Of a stretch of DNA of 64,000 nucleotides, positions 50,313 through 59,553 are shown piece by piece; the stretch's first letter is position 1, and each line of letters opens with the position of its first letter. The position numbers and the translations under genes were made by a program. Source of the stretch: Opitutaceae bacterium (GTDB lineage Bacteria; Verrucomicrobiota; Verrucomicrobiia; Opitutales; Opitutaceae); the NCBI GenBank assembly GCA_030693515.1, contig JAUYAK010000006.1, positions 62,001-126,000 on the forward strand, written 5' to 3'. Below the pieces are notes generated by a model. That model was given only the letters and a program-made list of their open reading frames with translations. It made no database searches and was not told where the DNA came from.

Positions 50313-53300
50313 TTAACGCGCGGCAGCGGCCACCGGCGGCAGGCCGCGCAGCGCGCGGGGTTGGCTGTCATCCAGGCCTTTCACGCCCTCCTTGAGGCTG
50401 GCCATGAACTCGACGACATCGCGCAGCTGGGTCGGAGTGAGGATGGCGCCGTAGATTTCGGGCATGCCCGAGGGGGCGCCTTCGCGCTTGGCGATGTCGG
50501 TCTTTTTCACCTCGACGATGTTGTTGTCGGTGTTGCGCAGGACGAGGAGGTCGGCGCTCTCGCGGGCGACGATGCCGGCGGCGACGCCACCCGACTTCAA
50601 GGTGACCACGATGGTGTCGAAACCCGGGGCGATTTTCGCGTTGGGCTTCACGATGGACTCGAGGAGTTCCTCCCGGGTCTGTTTCGCGCCGATGCCGGCG
50701 AGGTTGGGGCCGGCGTCGCCGCCGTCGCCACCGGCGCGGTGGCACCGGATGCAGGCGAGCGTGGGCTGATTGCGGAAAATCTGTTCTCCGCGCTTGGCAT
50801 CGCCGCCCTCGAGCGCGACGCGATGCGGGGCGAGGGGATCGGTGCTGGTCGTGAGGGCGGCGGTGCGCTTTTCGAGGAGCGCCTTGATTTCGGGGGCGCT
50901 GCGGCGGCTGGCGGCGTTGAGCAGATCGAGCTGCACGGCGGGGGCGATCTTGCCGGCTTCGAGTTGGCGAAGCTGGTCGGCAAACAACGGATCGGCGCTC
51001 GGGTGGCGGAGGAAACCGAGGGAGCGGAGCGCGGCCTTCTGCTCGGTCACGGTGCCCTTGGCAATGAGGTTGGAGATGACGGGCGCGGCGACGGCGGGCG
51101 AGAGGCGCGCGGCAATCGGAAGCGCGGCGAGCCGGACCGTCGAGGACGAGGAGGCGCTGGCCAGCGTGACGGCCTCCGCGAGGCGAGGATCCTTGATTTT
51201 GTCGAGGGTGCCGAGGGCGGCGGCGCGGGTCTCGCCGGGCAGCGACTCGTCCTTCACCGCGGCAAACAGGGCATCGGTCGCGCCCGCGATCTCAAGGTCC
51301 TGCATGGCGTTGAGCGTGGCGGTCTGGACCACCGCGGGCGTGCCGGCCGCGAGCAGGCCGCCGATGAGCGGGCGCAGGGCGTCGGCCGCGACGGCGCGGT
51401 CGCGGGTTTTTTCCGCGAACGGACGGTAAGTGCCGACCAGACGGTCGCGCTGCGGGGGCTTGGGCCAGAGCGCGAGCTGCGCGAGCGCCTCGGCGCGGAG
51501 CTTGGCGGGCGCGGCGGAATTCGCGGCGAAGGCGGCGAGTGCGGCGGCGTGGGCGGGGGAGCCGAGACGGAAGTGGGCGTTGATCACGCGGAAGGCGACA
51601 GACTCGTCGGTGAGCGGCTTGGCGAGCAGCGATGCGAGCGCGGGCAACGCGTCGTTGATCGGCGCATCGTTGATCGCGAGCGCGGCCTCGCGGACGATCA
51701 GCGGATCGGAGTCGGCGAGGAACTTGGCGACGACGGGGCTACCGATGTGGCGGAGCGCGAGCACCACGCCGAGGCGCACGGCGGGCGAGCGATCCGCAAT
51801 CGCGGCGGTGAGGGCAGTGATGTTGTTGCCGGCGGCGAGCGCCATCACGAGGGCGTGGCGGAGAGTGGCGTCGGCGTTGTCGTTGGCGCGGAGCGCGGCG
51901 AGCACGGCGGGCGCGGAGCCGGCGTGCTTGAGTTTGGCGAGCGCCTGCGCGGCGAAGAACTTCACGCGGTCGCTCGGATCGGTGAGGGCGGCGGCGAGCG
52001 CGTCGGCGTCGGGGGTGAGAATATGTTTTTCACCGGAGGGCGTGCCCCATGTTTTTGTCAGATGGGCATCGCCGAGGACCTTAAGCGCTTGGGCGCGGAC
52101 TTCGGCATCGCTGTCACGGAGGAGCGTGCGGACGGCGGCAAGGGCGGCTTGATCGGTCGCGGCGAGCTGGCCGAGACCCCAGATCGCGTGGAGGCGGGCA
52201 AGGGCTTTGGCAGAGGGAGCGGTGGCAACTTTCGCGAGGGTCGCGATGCTCCCGGCGCCGCGTTCGGCGAGGGTGAACTGCGCTTCGAGCCGCACGCGCC
52301 AGTCGGCGTGGGCGAGGAGTTGGGCGAGTTCGGCGGCGCTGCGCTTGGTCCAGTCGCCACCGATGAGGGCTTTCGTTTCCTTCACGAGCGGATCGTTTTC
52401 GTGCTTCGGATCGGCGATGGCGTAGATGCGGCCGCGTTTGGACTTGGGCCAGCCGTCGGCCCAGTCGGAGGTGTAGAGGCGGCCGTCGGGGCCGAACTTC
52501 ACGTCGGTCGGCAGCGCGGAGGTCATGAAGGGTTTGGCGTCGCCGATTTCGTAGGACGCGCCCTTCGGCTTGACGGTGTAGGTGTAGATGCCGCTTCTGG
52601 CGATGGCGCCCTTGAAGTGCGTGATGAAAATGTTGCCGCGGTAGGACTCGTTGAGGCCGGTGCCGGGGTAGTAGGTGATGCCGGAGGGGCCGTCCTCGAT
52701 GTTGCAAATCGGCGGGAGGATGTAGGCGGGCTGGCCGGCGTGACGTTGGTGCCAAAGGCGGTTGGCGAACCAGGGGCTGTCCTTGCCGAGCGGCGGGAAC
52801 TGGTAGCCGACGCGCCAGCCGGCATCGGCGCCCTCAATGACATGCACGAGCCGCTCCTCGTCGCCCTGGTCGCAGTCGTTGTCGCCGGTGAAGAGGTCGC
52901 CGTTCTCGGTGAACACGAGCGACTGCGGGTTGCGCAGGCCGGTCATGACGAGCTCCATTTGCGAGCCGTCGGGGTTGCAGCGGAAGACCGCGCCGGAGTC
53001 GGGCACGGAGATTACGCCGCCTTCCTTGGTCTTAACCGTGGCGCCGCGGTCGCCGTTGCTGAAGTAGATTTTACCATCGGGCCCCCACGCGAGGCCGTGG
53101 AGATCGTGGCCGGTGAAATTGAAGCGCACGCCATAGCCGCGGCTGATTTCGGTGCGGGTCTCGGCCTTGGTGTCGCCGGAAAATTGCCAGACGCTCGGGA
53201 TGTTGGTGAACCAGACCTTGCCGCGGCGCGCGAGGACGCCGGAGGCGATGCCGTCGAGCGGGTGGTTGAAACTGTCGGCATAGACGTAGCTTTTATCGGC

Positions 53301-53792
53301 GACGCCGTCGCCGTTGGTGTCGGCGACGAGGCGCACGACTTCGCCTTCGATGCCGAGTTCCTTCTCGCCCTCGGCGCCGAAGAGACGTTTCACCATCGCG
53401 GTGCGATCCTCGATGGTGCGGAGCGCGAGATCGTCCTCGAGCATCCACATGTAGTCGCGAATGTCGAAGACGCTGCTGCGGTAGCGGTAAGTCTCGGCGA
53501 CAAAGGCGCGGCCTTTTTCGTCGAAGTTGAAGGCGACGGGATTGGCGAGCATGGGCTCGGCGGCCCAGAGCTTTACGGTGAGGCCCTCGGGGACCTTCAT
53601 GCGGGAGAGGGCGCGGGCCCCTTCGTCGGAGGCGGCGGCGATGTCGGGCGTGGCCACGCGTGAGCCGGCGTTGAGGACCTTGCCGCGGACGGTGGGCTTG
53701 TCGTCTTCATCGGCTTCGGCGGCACGGAGAGCCGGGGCGAGGAACACGGCCGCGAGGGACAGCGCGGCGACCAGGGTGGGGAAACGTTTCAT
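50313..53792 (-). CDS. Exported PVC-type dehydrogenase with HEAT repeats and heme-binding domain
   Basis: A 1159-aa protein. The signal peptide runs about 1-25 from the ATG at 53792. A beta-propeller of the Pirellula/Verrucomicrobium membrane-bound dehydrogenase type fills about 60-480 (VAFNFDEKGRAFVAETYRYR, GLAWGPDGKIYFSNGDRG, KFGPDGRLYTSDWADGW). HEAT repeats follow (about 500-960). The C-terminal family-specific heme-binding domain has the c-type site CIRCH (about 1018-1022) with GPNLAGIG, then VTLKSGGVAAGIV and a final PTQLRDVVEFMASL helix. It is a larger relative of the protein at 46408. Substrate unknown. The DUF6807 gene follows 74 nt downstream on the same strand. Confidence 0.92.
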   Translation of the reverse strand: MKRFPTLVAALSLAAVFLAPALRAAEADEDDKPTVRGKVLNAGSRVATPDIAAASDEGARALSRMKVPEGLTVKLWAAEPMLANPVAFNFDEKGRAFVAETYRYRSSVFDIRDYMWMLEDDLALRTIEDRTAMVKRLFGAEGEKELGIEGEVVRLVADTNGDGVADKSYVYADSFNHPLDGIASGVLARRGKVWFTNIPSVWQFSGDTKAETRTEISRGYGVRFNFTGHDLHGLAWGPDGKIYFSNGDRGATVKTKEGGVISVPDSGAVFRCNPDGSQMELVMTGLRNPQSLVFTENGDLFTGDNDCDQGDEERLVHVIEGADAGWRVGYQFPPLGKDSPWFANRLWHQRHAGQPAYILPPICNIEDGPSGITYYPGTGLNESYRGNIFITHFKGAIARSGIYTYTVKPKGASYEIGDAKPFMTSALPTDVKFGPDGRLYTSDWADGWPKSKRGRIYAIADPKHENDPLVKETKALIGGDWTKRSAAELAQLLAHADWRVRLEAQFTLAERGAGSIATLAKVATAPSAKALARLHAIWGLGQLAATDQAALAAVRTLLRDSDAEVRAQALKVLGDAHLTKTWGTPSGEKHILTPDADALAAALTDPSDRVKFFAAQALAKLKHAGSAPAVLAALRANDNADATLRHALVMALAAGNNITALTAAIADRSPAVRLGVVLALRHIGSPVVAKFLADSDPLIVREAALAINDAPINDALPALASLLAKPLTDESVAFRVINAHFRLGSPAHAAALAAFAANSAAPAKLRAEALAQLALWPKPPQRDRLVGTYRPFAEKTRDRAVAADALRPLIGGLLAAGTPAVVQTATLNAMQDLEIAGATDALFAAVKDESLPGETRAAALGTLDKIKDPRLAEAVTLASASSSSTVRLAALPIAARLSPAVAAPVISNLIAKGTVTEQKAALRSLGFLRHPSADPLFADQLRQLEAGKIAPAVQLDLLNAASRRSAPEIKALLEKRTAALTTSTDPLAPHRVALEGGDAKRGEQIFRNQPTLACIRCHRAGGDGGDAGPNLAGIGAKQTREELLESIVKPNAKIAPGFDTIVVTLKSGGVAAGIVARESADLLVLRNTDNNIVEVKKTDIAKREGAPSGMPEIYGAILTPTQLRDVVEFMASLKEGVKGLDDSQPRALRGLPPVAAAAR

Positions 53793-53890
53793 GCGAAAGG
53801 GGAGGGAACCTAGGCGGTGACCGGGGTGAGGCAAGACGCGCGGCCCGGCAAAACAATGCGGAAGACCGCCCGGGTCCACGGCTGGATTTG

Positions 53891-53910
53891 GCTAGCCCGA
53901 TCGGGCTAGC
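53891..53910. repeat. Perfect 20-bp palindrome at the end of the rRNA methylase gene
   Basis: GCTAGCCCGATCGGGCTAGC reads the same on both strands with no spacer. It overlaps the stop codon of the methylase gene (53906-53908, minus) and lies 98 nt upstream of the dehydrogenase start. It could be a terminator stem or a protein-binding operator. Confidence 0.85.
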
Positions 53911-54664
53911 GGGCGCGCCGCAGATTGTCGCACACGATGGCGGCCGCGACGGCGGCGTTGAGCGACTCGGCGGCGCCCAGCCGGGGGATGGTCACGCGGC
54001 GCGTGATGCGCGCAGCGACAGCCGGCGAGAGCCCGCGACCCTCGCTGCCGATCACGATGACGGCGTCGCGCAGCGCGGGCAGCTCGTGGACCGTCTCGCC
54101 CACGAGATCGCAGCCGAGGATGGGTGTCGTGGCGGCGACACCGGCGAGCGCTACCGCGAGATCGGCCGTGTGGGTGCGGACGCGGACGAATGAGCCCATG
54201 CTGGCGTTGATCGTCTTCTGATGAAACAGATCGGCGCTGTCGGGCGAAAGCACGACGCGATCGAGGGCAAACCAGTCGGCGAGGCGGAGGAGGGTGCCGA
54301 CGTTGCCGGGATCCTGCACGCCATCGAGCGCGAGGGTGAGGCCGCGGTCGAGGGTGCCGGATGGCAGCGGGGCGCGGTCGATCGGGCCGACCGCGAGCAC
54401 AGACGAAGGCGTGGGGAAGTGGCTGGCGCGCGCCATCTCGGCGGCGGTTACGATGTGGGTCTTGCGGCCCGGCCATTCGGGTGTGGCGTAGATTTCCTCC
54501 AAGGGAAAGCCCGCGGCGAGCAGCTCGCCCACGACCTTCTCCCCCTCGACGACAAAGAGCCCGAGGGCCTCGCGGGTTTTCTTGTCGCGCAGGGAGCGCA
54601 GGCGCTGGAGTTCGGCCTTGGTGAGCACGGCCTGAGGCTCGCCGCGCTCAGTCGCCCTTGGCAA
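53906..54664 (-). CDS. SpoU/TrmH-family RNA 2'-O-methyltransferase
   Basis: A 252-aa knotted methyltransferase. An N-terminal substrate-binding domain (about 15-95: LRDKKTREALGLFVVEGEKV) is followed by the SPOUT domain: motif 1 LALDGVQDPGNVGTLLRLAD (about 111-130), motif 2 AVIVIGSEGRGLSP (about 203-216) and motif 3 IPRLGAAESLNAAVAAAI (about 227-244). This is the layout of 23S rRNA 2'-O-ribose methylases. The ATG at 54664 lies 17 nt inside the end of the upstream membrane-protein gene, so coupling is likely; an internal start a few codons later cannot be excluded. Confidence 0.9.
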   Translation of the reverse strand: MPRATERGEPQAVLTKAELQRLRSLRDKKTREALGLFVVEGEKVVGELLAAGFPLEEIYATPEWPGRKTHIVTAAEMARASHFPTPSSVLAVGPIDRAPLPSGTLDRGLTLALDGVQDPGNVGTLLRLADWFALDRVVLSPDSADLFHQKTINASMGSFVRVRTHTADLAVALAGVAATTPILGCDLVGETVHELPALRDAVIVIGSEGRGLSPAVAARITRRVTIPRLGAAESLNAAVAAAIVCDNLRRAR

Positions 54665-56387
54665 GCAGCGCCTCGCCTTCGCCGATGAGCCGCAGGCGGT
54701 GGGCGGTCATGATGTATTCCTCTTTGCCCGCGTTGGTGATGAGGAAACCGAGCTGAAACTCCCCCGTGGGCAGGCGATCACGCCGTCGGGCGAAGCGGAA
54801 ACCCGCGAACTCCCATTCGGGGCGGCCGGTGGCTTGGGCGACATCGGGCCGGGTCACCGTGACGGCGGTATACATGTAGGTTTCCTTGTCCGACCGCAGC
54901 ACGACGTGCATTTCGCCGCGGCGCGAGGGCTCGCCTGGCAGGGCGGCCCATCCGCTCACGTAGGCCGAGCGGCTCGAGACCGTCATCTCATCCACGAAGT
55001 AGGCCATGCGGGTGCTGGGCTTGGCGTCCGGCAAAAAGGGCCGCCGCAGGCAGATGGGGCCCATCCGATAGACACCGAGCGCCTCGGCGCGACGGAGCAG
55101 ATCCGTCGCCCGCGCGGGCGTGGGGTGGAGCGTGAAAGGTCCGAGGCCGTCGACGCCATGCTGCTTGAAGCGCGTGACCGCGCGATCGCGACACTCGATC
55201 CAGGCGTCGGCCTTGTCGGAGAAGAGTTCGTTGGCGGTGAGGTTGAACGCGGCGAGCAGCGGAAGGGCGGCGAGCAGGGGGCGCAGCGGCCGGCGCGGAT
55301 CCGAGAAGCGCTCCAGGAGCATGAACGCGGCCAGGGCCCACGCGACGGCGCTCAGCACGTAGTAGCGCGAGAACATCACGCCACGCGACTCCTCCGCGCG
55401 GCCGATTGCGATGAGCGCGGCGGCGGCGACCGCGTAGAGCGCGAGGAGCAGCGCCACGGGCTCGCGGCGGAGCGCGCCGCCGAGCGCGAGCAGGCCCAAG
55501 CCGAGGAGCAGGGCGCCGCCGAGCACCGGCGCGAGCGCAGCGTGGCCCAGCGCCGGCACGGCCCCCAGCAGTGCGAGCCAGTAGCGGCCCACGGTCAGGG
55601 CGCCCCCCAGCGACTGCTCCGCGAACCGGTGCGATTGGTTCGCTGTGAAGCCCGAGAAAAATACGCCGCCCGCCAGCGCGCCCAGTCCGCACCATACCGC
55701 GAGGTCCCGCCACCGCCGCGTGGCGGCGAGCAGCAGCGCGCCCACGGGCCAGATGAGGAGCCCGTGCGCGAGCGTGAACGTGGCCGCGCCCGCCAGCACC
55801 CCGCCGATGAGCACCCCGCGGAGCGTGCCGCGTCCCAGGCCCACGAGGGCCGCCGCCGCGAGCAGCACGACTTGGAAATGGTCGATCGAGGAGCCCGACC
55901 AGAGGAAGTTCTCGTAGTGCTGCATCTGGAAGAGCAGCGCCACGAGCGGCAGCCCCAGGCGCAGCCGGCGCTCCGCCGTGCCCGCCGCGACCAGCAGCAC
56001 CACGCACAACGCGACGATCGAGGCGTTGCCGATCAGGCTGACGACGGTGAAGTTCACCGTGCCGGTCAGCCAGTAGCTCGTGGCGAACAGGAGCCGGCTC
56101 GTCACCATGCGGTGCTCGTTGTTTAGCGAGAACAGCTCCGCGAAAAATTCGCCCGGCGTCGTGCCTTCCTTGAGCTTCAGGATGAGCGCGAGCGCGGTCT
56201 CGAACTCGTCCCAGTAAACCACATCCCGGCTCGCTTCCGCCGCCTCGCTCAGCATGTAGGCTGCCGGCGCGAGCGCGAGCAGGGTGAGCGCCCCGATGGT
56301 GAGCCGGCGCCGCCAGTCCTGCCAGAACTGCCCGAGCCGCGAGGGCGGGACAGGGGGCGCGGGGTGGGTGGCCGAGGCGGCATTCAT
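54648..56387 (-). CDS. GT-C-like polytopic membrane protein, copy 2 of a tandem pair
   Basis: A 579-aa protein with about 10-11 membrane helices (residues about 30-410) and a soluble C-terminal domain (about 440-575). The first loop has VVYWDEFETALALIL and LNNEHRMVTSRLLFATSYWL; an acidic motif in the first extracytoplasmic loop is usual for GT-C glycosyltransferases that use polyprenyl-phosphate sugars, but no family was recognised with certainty. The C-terminal domain has SAYVSGWAALPGE and GEMHVVLRSDKETYMYTAV. It is clearly related along its whole length to the gene 20 nt upstream. Role in surface glycan or lipid modification is inferred. Confidence 0.8.
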   Translation of the reverse strand: MNAASATHPAPPVPPSRLGQFWQDWRRRLTIGALTLLALAPAAYMLSEAAEASRDVVYWDEFETALALILKLKEGTTPGEFFAELFSLNNEHRMVTSRLLFATSYWLTGTVNFTVVSLIGNASIVALCVVLLVAAGTAERRLRLGLPLVALLFQMQHYENFLWSGSSIDHFQVVLLAAAALVGLGRGTLRGVLIGGVLAGAATFTLAHGLLIWPVGALLLAATRRWRDLAVWCGLGALAGGVFFSGFTANQSHRFAEQSLGGALTVGRYWLALLGAVPALGHAALAPVLGGALLLGLGLLALGGALRREPVALLLALYAVAAAALIAIGRAEESRGVMFSRYYVLSAVAWALAAFMLLERFSDPRRPLRPLLAALPLLAAFNLTANELFSDKADAWIECRDRAVTRFKQHGVDGLGPFTLHPTPARATDLLRRAEALGVYRMGPICLRRPFLPDAKPSTRMAYFVDEMTVSSRSAYVSGWAALPGEPSRRGEMHVVLRSDKETYMYTAVTVTRPDVAQATGRPEWEFAGFRFARRRDRLPTGEFQLGFLITNAGKEEYIMTAHRLRLIGEGEALLAKGD

Positions 56388-56406
56388 GGTGCGGGGCGGG
56401 GGCGTG

Positions 56407-58146
56407 TCACTGGCCGGCGCCGCGTTCGGCCCGGGCTTCGCTCCCGGCGGCGAGGAGGAGACGGTTCGGTGTCATCGCATACTCCACGCGATCGCCGTCC
56501 TTGATGAGCACGCCCACCTCGAAGTCCTCGGCCGGCAGGCGCTCGCGGGTGATGACGGCGCGAAAGCCGGCCAGCCGCCAGTCGGGCTGCTGGTGCGCGG
56601 TGGCGACATCAGGCCGTTGCAGCGTGATGGTCGAAAAAAACAGGGTCGACTGCGGCGAGCGCAGCACGAGATGGACTTGGCCGCGGCGCGATACATGTCC
56701 GAGCCGCATGGCCCAGCCGCCGACGGTGACCGCGTGGTCGTTGACGATCAGCTCGTCGATGTGGCGCTCGAGGGAAAGATTGGTCGCCGGTTCGGGGAAT
56801 TCCGCGCGGCGCGAAAGGACGGGCAACGTGTAGAGCCCGCGCTCCGCGGCGATGCGCAGCAGCACCTCCGCATGGCCCGGGCGCGGGTGCAGCGGCGCGA
56901 TGCCGCGGCCATCCTCGCCGTATTGAGTAAAGCGCGTCGCCGCGCGATCACGCACCTCGACGAAGCCCTCGACCTGCGGGGAGAATTTCACGTTCGCGGT
57001 GAGGGCCAGCGCCGCCAAGGCGGGCAGTGCGCCGGCGAGCGCGAGATACGGCCGGTCCGGCGGCGTCAGGCGCTCGAGCAGCATGAAAAGCAGCAGCGCC
57101 CACGCGAGGGCGCCCAGCACCATGTAGCGAGAGTTGATCTCCGCGCCGGCGATCTCGGCGCGGCCGAACGCCACGAGCGCGAGCGCGCCGAGGACGTAGA
57201 GCGCGACGAACATCGCGATGGGCTCGCGCGCGAGCGCGCCCCGCGCCGCCAGCACGCCGAGGCTGCCCAACAGCAGCACGCCCGGCAGCGGCGCGAAGCC
57301 GGCGTGGCCGAGGGTCAGCGGCGCGCCCAGCAGAGCCAGCCAGTAGCGCAGCATCGCGCCGACGGATTCCCACGTCAGCGCGGAGATGTTGTGGCCGGGG
57401 TTGAACTTGAAGCCCCACAAAAACAACAGCAGCGCCACCGTGCCCGCGGCGATCCACGCACCCAGTTGGCGCCAGCGCCGCTGGTGCGCGAGGAGCGCCG
57501 CGCCGACCGGCCAGACCAGGCTGCCGTGCGCCAAGGTGAAGGTCGCCGTCAGCGCCAGCGCGCCCGCCAGCGCCACTCCGCCTCCGCTCCCGCGCGCGAG
57601 CGCGACGATGGCGCCGACCGCGAGGGTCACCACCTGGAAGTGATCGATCGAGGCGCCGGACCAGATGAAATTCTCGAAGTGCTCGAGCTGAAACATCAGG
57701 AACGCGAGCACCACGCCGAGCCGCACTCGCCGCTCGGTGCCGCGCACCGCGAGCACCAGGATCACGCACGTCGCGACCATGAACAGGTTCCCGATCGCGC
57801 CGACGAACGCGAAATTCACCGTGCCTGTGAGCCAGTAGCTTGCGGCGAACAGGAGCCGGCTCGTCACCATGCGGTGCTCGTTGTTCAGCGCCACCAGCCG
57901 GCCGAGGATTTCATCGGAACCGGCCCCGGCATTCATCCGGATGATGAGGTCGAGCGCGGTGTCGAACTCGTCCCAGAAGACGATGTTCCGGCTCGCCGCG
58001 ATGACCACGACCGCGATGTAGGCGACGGGGAGGGCAGCCACCAGCATCCACCCGAACAGCGCGGCGCGGCGGCGCAGGTCAGGCAGGGAGAGGAGGGCGA
58101 GCATCGTGGGAAGAAGAAGGAGGGCCCGCCGCCGAGCATCGGCCAT
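56407..58146 (-). CDS. GT-C-like polytopic membrane protein, copy 1 of a tandem pair
   Basis: A 579-aa protein from the ATG at 58146, giving the same length as the downstream paralogue; a 30-codon longer frame would reach into the divergent promoter. The two share IVFWDEF/VVYWDEF, LNNEHRMVTSRLLFA-SYWL, TGTVNF and SG-SIDHFQVV in the same order. About 10-11 membrane helices are followed by a soluble domain (about 440-575) with HAVTVGGWAMRLG and GQVHLVLRSPQSTLFFSTI. It is divergent from the membrane protein at 58327 with 180 bases between starts. Enzymatic activity is inferred from the acidic first loop only. Confidence 0.8.
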   Translation of the reverse strand: MADARRRALLLLPTMLALLSLPDLRRRAALFGWMLVAALPVAYIAVVVIAASRNIVFWDEFDTALDLIIRMNAGAGSDEILGRLVALNNEHRMVTSRLLFAASYWLTGTVNFAFVGAIGNLFMVATCVILVLAVRGTERRVRLGVVLAFLMFQLEHFENFIWSGASIDHFQVVTLAVGAIVALARGSGGGVALAGALALTATFTLAHGSLVWPVGAALLAHQRRWRQLGAWIAAGTVALLLFLWGFKFNPGHNISALTWESVGAMLRYWLALLGAPLTLGHAGFAPLPGVLLLGSLGVLAARGALAREPIAMFVALYVLGALALVAFGRAEIAGAEINSRYMVLGALAWALLLFMLLERLTPPDRPYLALAGALPALAALALTANVKFSPQVEGFVEVRDRAATRFTQYGEDGRGIAPLHPRPGHAEVLLRIAAERGLYTLPVLSRRAEFPEPATNLSLERHIDELIVNDHAVTVGGWAMRLGHVSRRGQVHLVLRSPQSTLFFSTITLQRPDVATAHQQPDWRLAGFRAVITRERLPAEDFEVGVLIKDGDRVEYAMTPNRLLLAAGSEARAERGAGQ

Positions 58147-58326
58147 ACCATGCTCGCCGGTTGGAGCCCGCGAGACGGCTAAGGTAACTGAATGTTCGGG
58201 CGGGAGGTTTACGGAACCAGACGCAAGCATGGGCACAATGTTTCAGTTTTGGTCCCGTCAGAAATCTTGGCCTCGCCGGACGCGCAAAAGATTGCGCCCC
58301 GGGCGCGGCATTCCACCATCCGCGCG

Positions 58327-59553
58327 ATGAAACGCTTTGCCCCCCTCGTGCTCTTGGCGTCGCTGGCTCTCGTGATTTTCTCACCGCTGGCGATGGCGGC
58401 CGCCACCGCCGCCGCGCCCGCCCCGGCTGCGAAGGCGCCCGACAAATCCCCCGCCGGCCCCATCGCCACGGCGATCTCGACGGTCACGGGCATCGCGATT
58501 TCGCCGCTGCTTGGCACGGCGGGCTTCGGCATCTACAAATGGGCGACGGCCAAGGACGACGCGGAGCGCGCCAAGCTCCCGTGGTTCGCGCAATGGACGT
58601 TTTTCGTGCCGGCGCTCCTCATCGTGGGCATCTGCGCGTTCAAGGACACGCTCGGGACGATTGTGCCGCCGGGACTGAAGAAACCGCTCGATGTGCTCGA
58701 GACCCTGGAAAATAAATTCAGCGGCCTCGTCGCCGCCGGGGCGGTCATCCCCCTCACGATGGAGACAGTCACCGGCGTGCTCTTCGGGGGTAAGACCTCG
58801 GCGGTGCTGCCTGAATTGGCCACGGGCAGCGTGGCCACGATTCACCTCGCCGCCTTTGAGCCTTCATCGCTGCTCAACATCCTCACCGTGCCCTTCGGCG
58901 TGGCGGTCTTCTGCGTCGTGTGGCTCGCGTCGCACGCGATCAACGTCCTCATTCTCATCAGTCCCTGGGGCGCGATCGATGCGGCCCTGAAGGGCGCGCG
59001 CACCGCGCTACTCGGCCTCATCACCCTCACTGCGAATCTCGATCCCTGGATCAGTGCCGGCCTGTCGCTGGTCGTGATTGTCATCGCGTGGCTGGTGGCA
59101 GGCTGGGCGTTCCGGCTGACGGTGTTCGGCTGGATCTTCTCGTGGGAGTTTGTCACGCGGCGGTGCAATCGCTTCACGCCGGCGGAAAATGAAAACGCGA
59201 TGTTCGCCGGCGATGACCTGCCGGCTGTGCCGATCCGCACTTACGGCCGGCTGGTGAAAAAGGCGGGTGGGGGACTTGAGTTTGCGTATCGTCCCTGGCT
59301 CGTGCTCGCGCCGCGCACCGCGCCGGTGCCCGGCGAAGGCCGCGCCCTCGCCGTGGGGCGGGGAGCTTTCTTCTCCGATGTGCTCGACGCGGAGGATCGC
59401 ACCTTGTTCACCCTGCCGCCGCGCTACCGCGGCCATGAGGAGGCGCTCGCGCGCGCCTACCAGCTGAGCGGCGTGAAAGCCGCGGGCCTGCGCAAGGCCT
59501 GGGACGGCTTGCGCGGAATGATCGGAGACCGGGCCAGCGCATCCACCTTATGA
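58327..59553 (+). CDS. Polytopic membrane protein of unknown function
   Basis: A 408-aa protein from the ATG at 58327, which begins a signal-like sequence (MKRFAPLVLLASLALVIFSP). An Ala/Pro-rich stretch is followed by about six membrane segments (for example WTFFVPALLIVGICAF near 97-112, LTVPFGVAVFCVVWLASHAI near 184-203, LSLVVIVIAWLVAGWAF near 240-256) and a cytoplasmic C-terminal domain (about 270-408) with FAYRPWLVLAPRTA and LFTLPPRYRGHEEALARAY. I do not recognise a family. Its stop overlaps the start of the Gfo/Idh/MocA gene by 4 nt, so the two are coupled even though their functions look unrelated. Confidence 0.8.
   Translation: MKRFAPLVLLASLALVIFSPLAMAAATAAAPAPAAKAPDKSPAGPIATAISTVTGIAISPLLGTAGFGIYKWATAKDDAERAKLPWFAQWTFFVPALLIVGICAFKDTLGTIVPPGLKKPLDVLETLENKFSGLVAAGAVIPLTMETVTGVLFGGKTSAVLPELATGSVATIHLAAFEPSSLLNILTVPFGVAVFCVVWLASHAINVLILISPWGAIDAALKGARTALLGLITLTANLDPWISAGLSLVVIVIAWLVAGWAFRLTVFGWIFSWEFVTRRCNRFTPAENENAMFAGDDLPAVPIRTYGRLVKKAGGGLEFAYRPWLVLAPRTAPVPGEGRALAVGRGAFFSDVLDAEDRTLFTLPPRYRGHEEALARAYQLSGVKAAGLRKAWDGLRGMIGDRASASTL

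Noticed and set aside
50244-53663. 1139-codon open frame on the plus strand
   Set aside because: It is antisense to the PVC-type dehydrogenase, is Gly/Glu/Arg-rich, and shows no signal peptide or family motif.
56284-58182. 632-codon plus-strand frame rich in Arg, Gln and His
   Set aside because: Antisense to the second GT-C-like gene and without recognisable domains.
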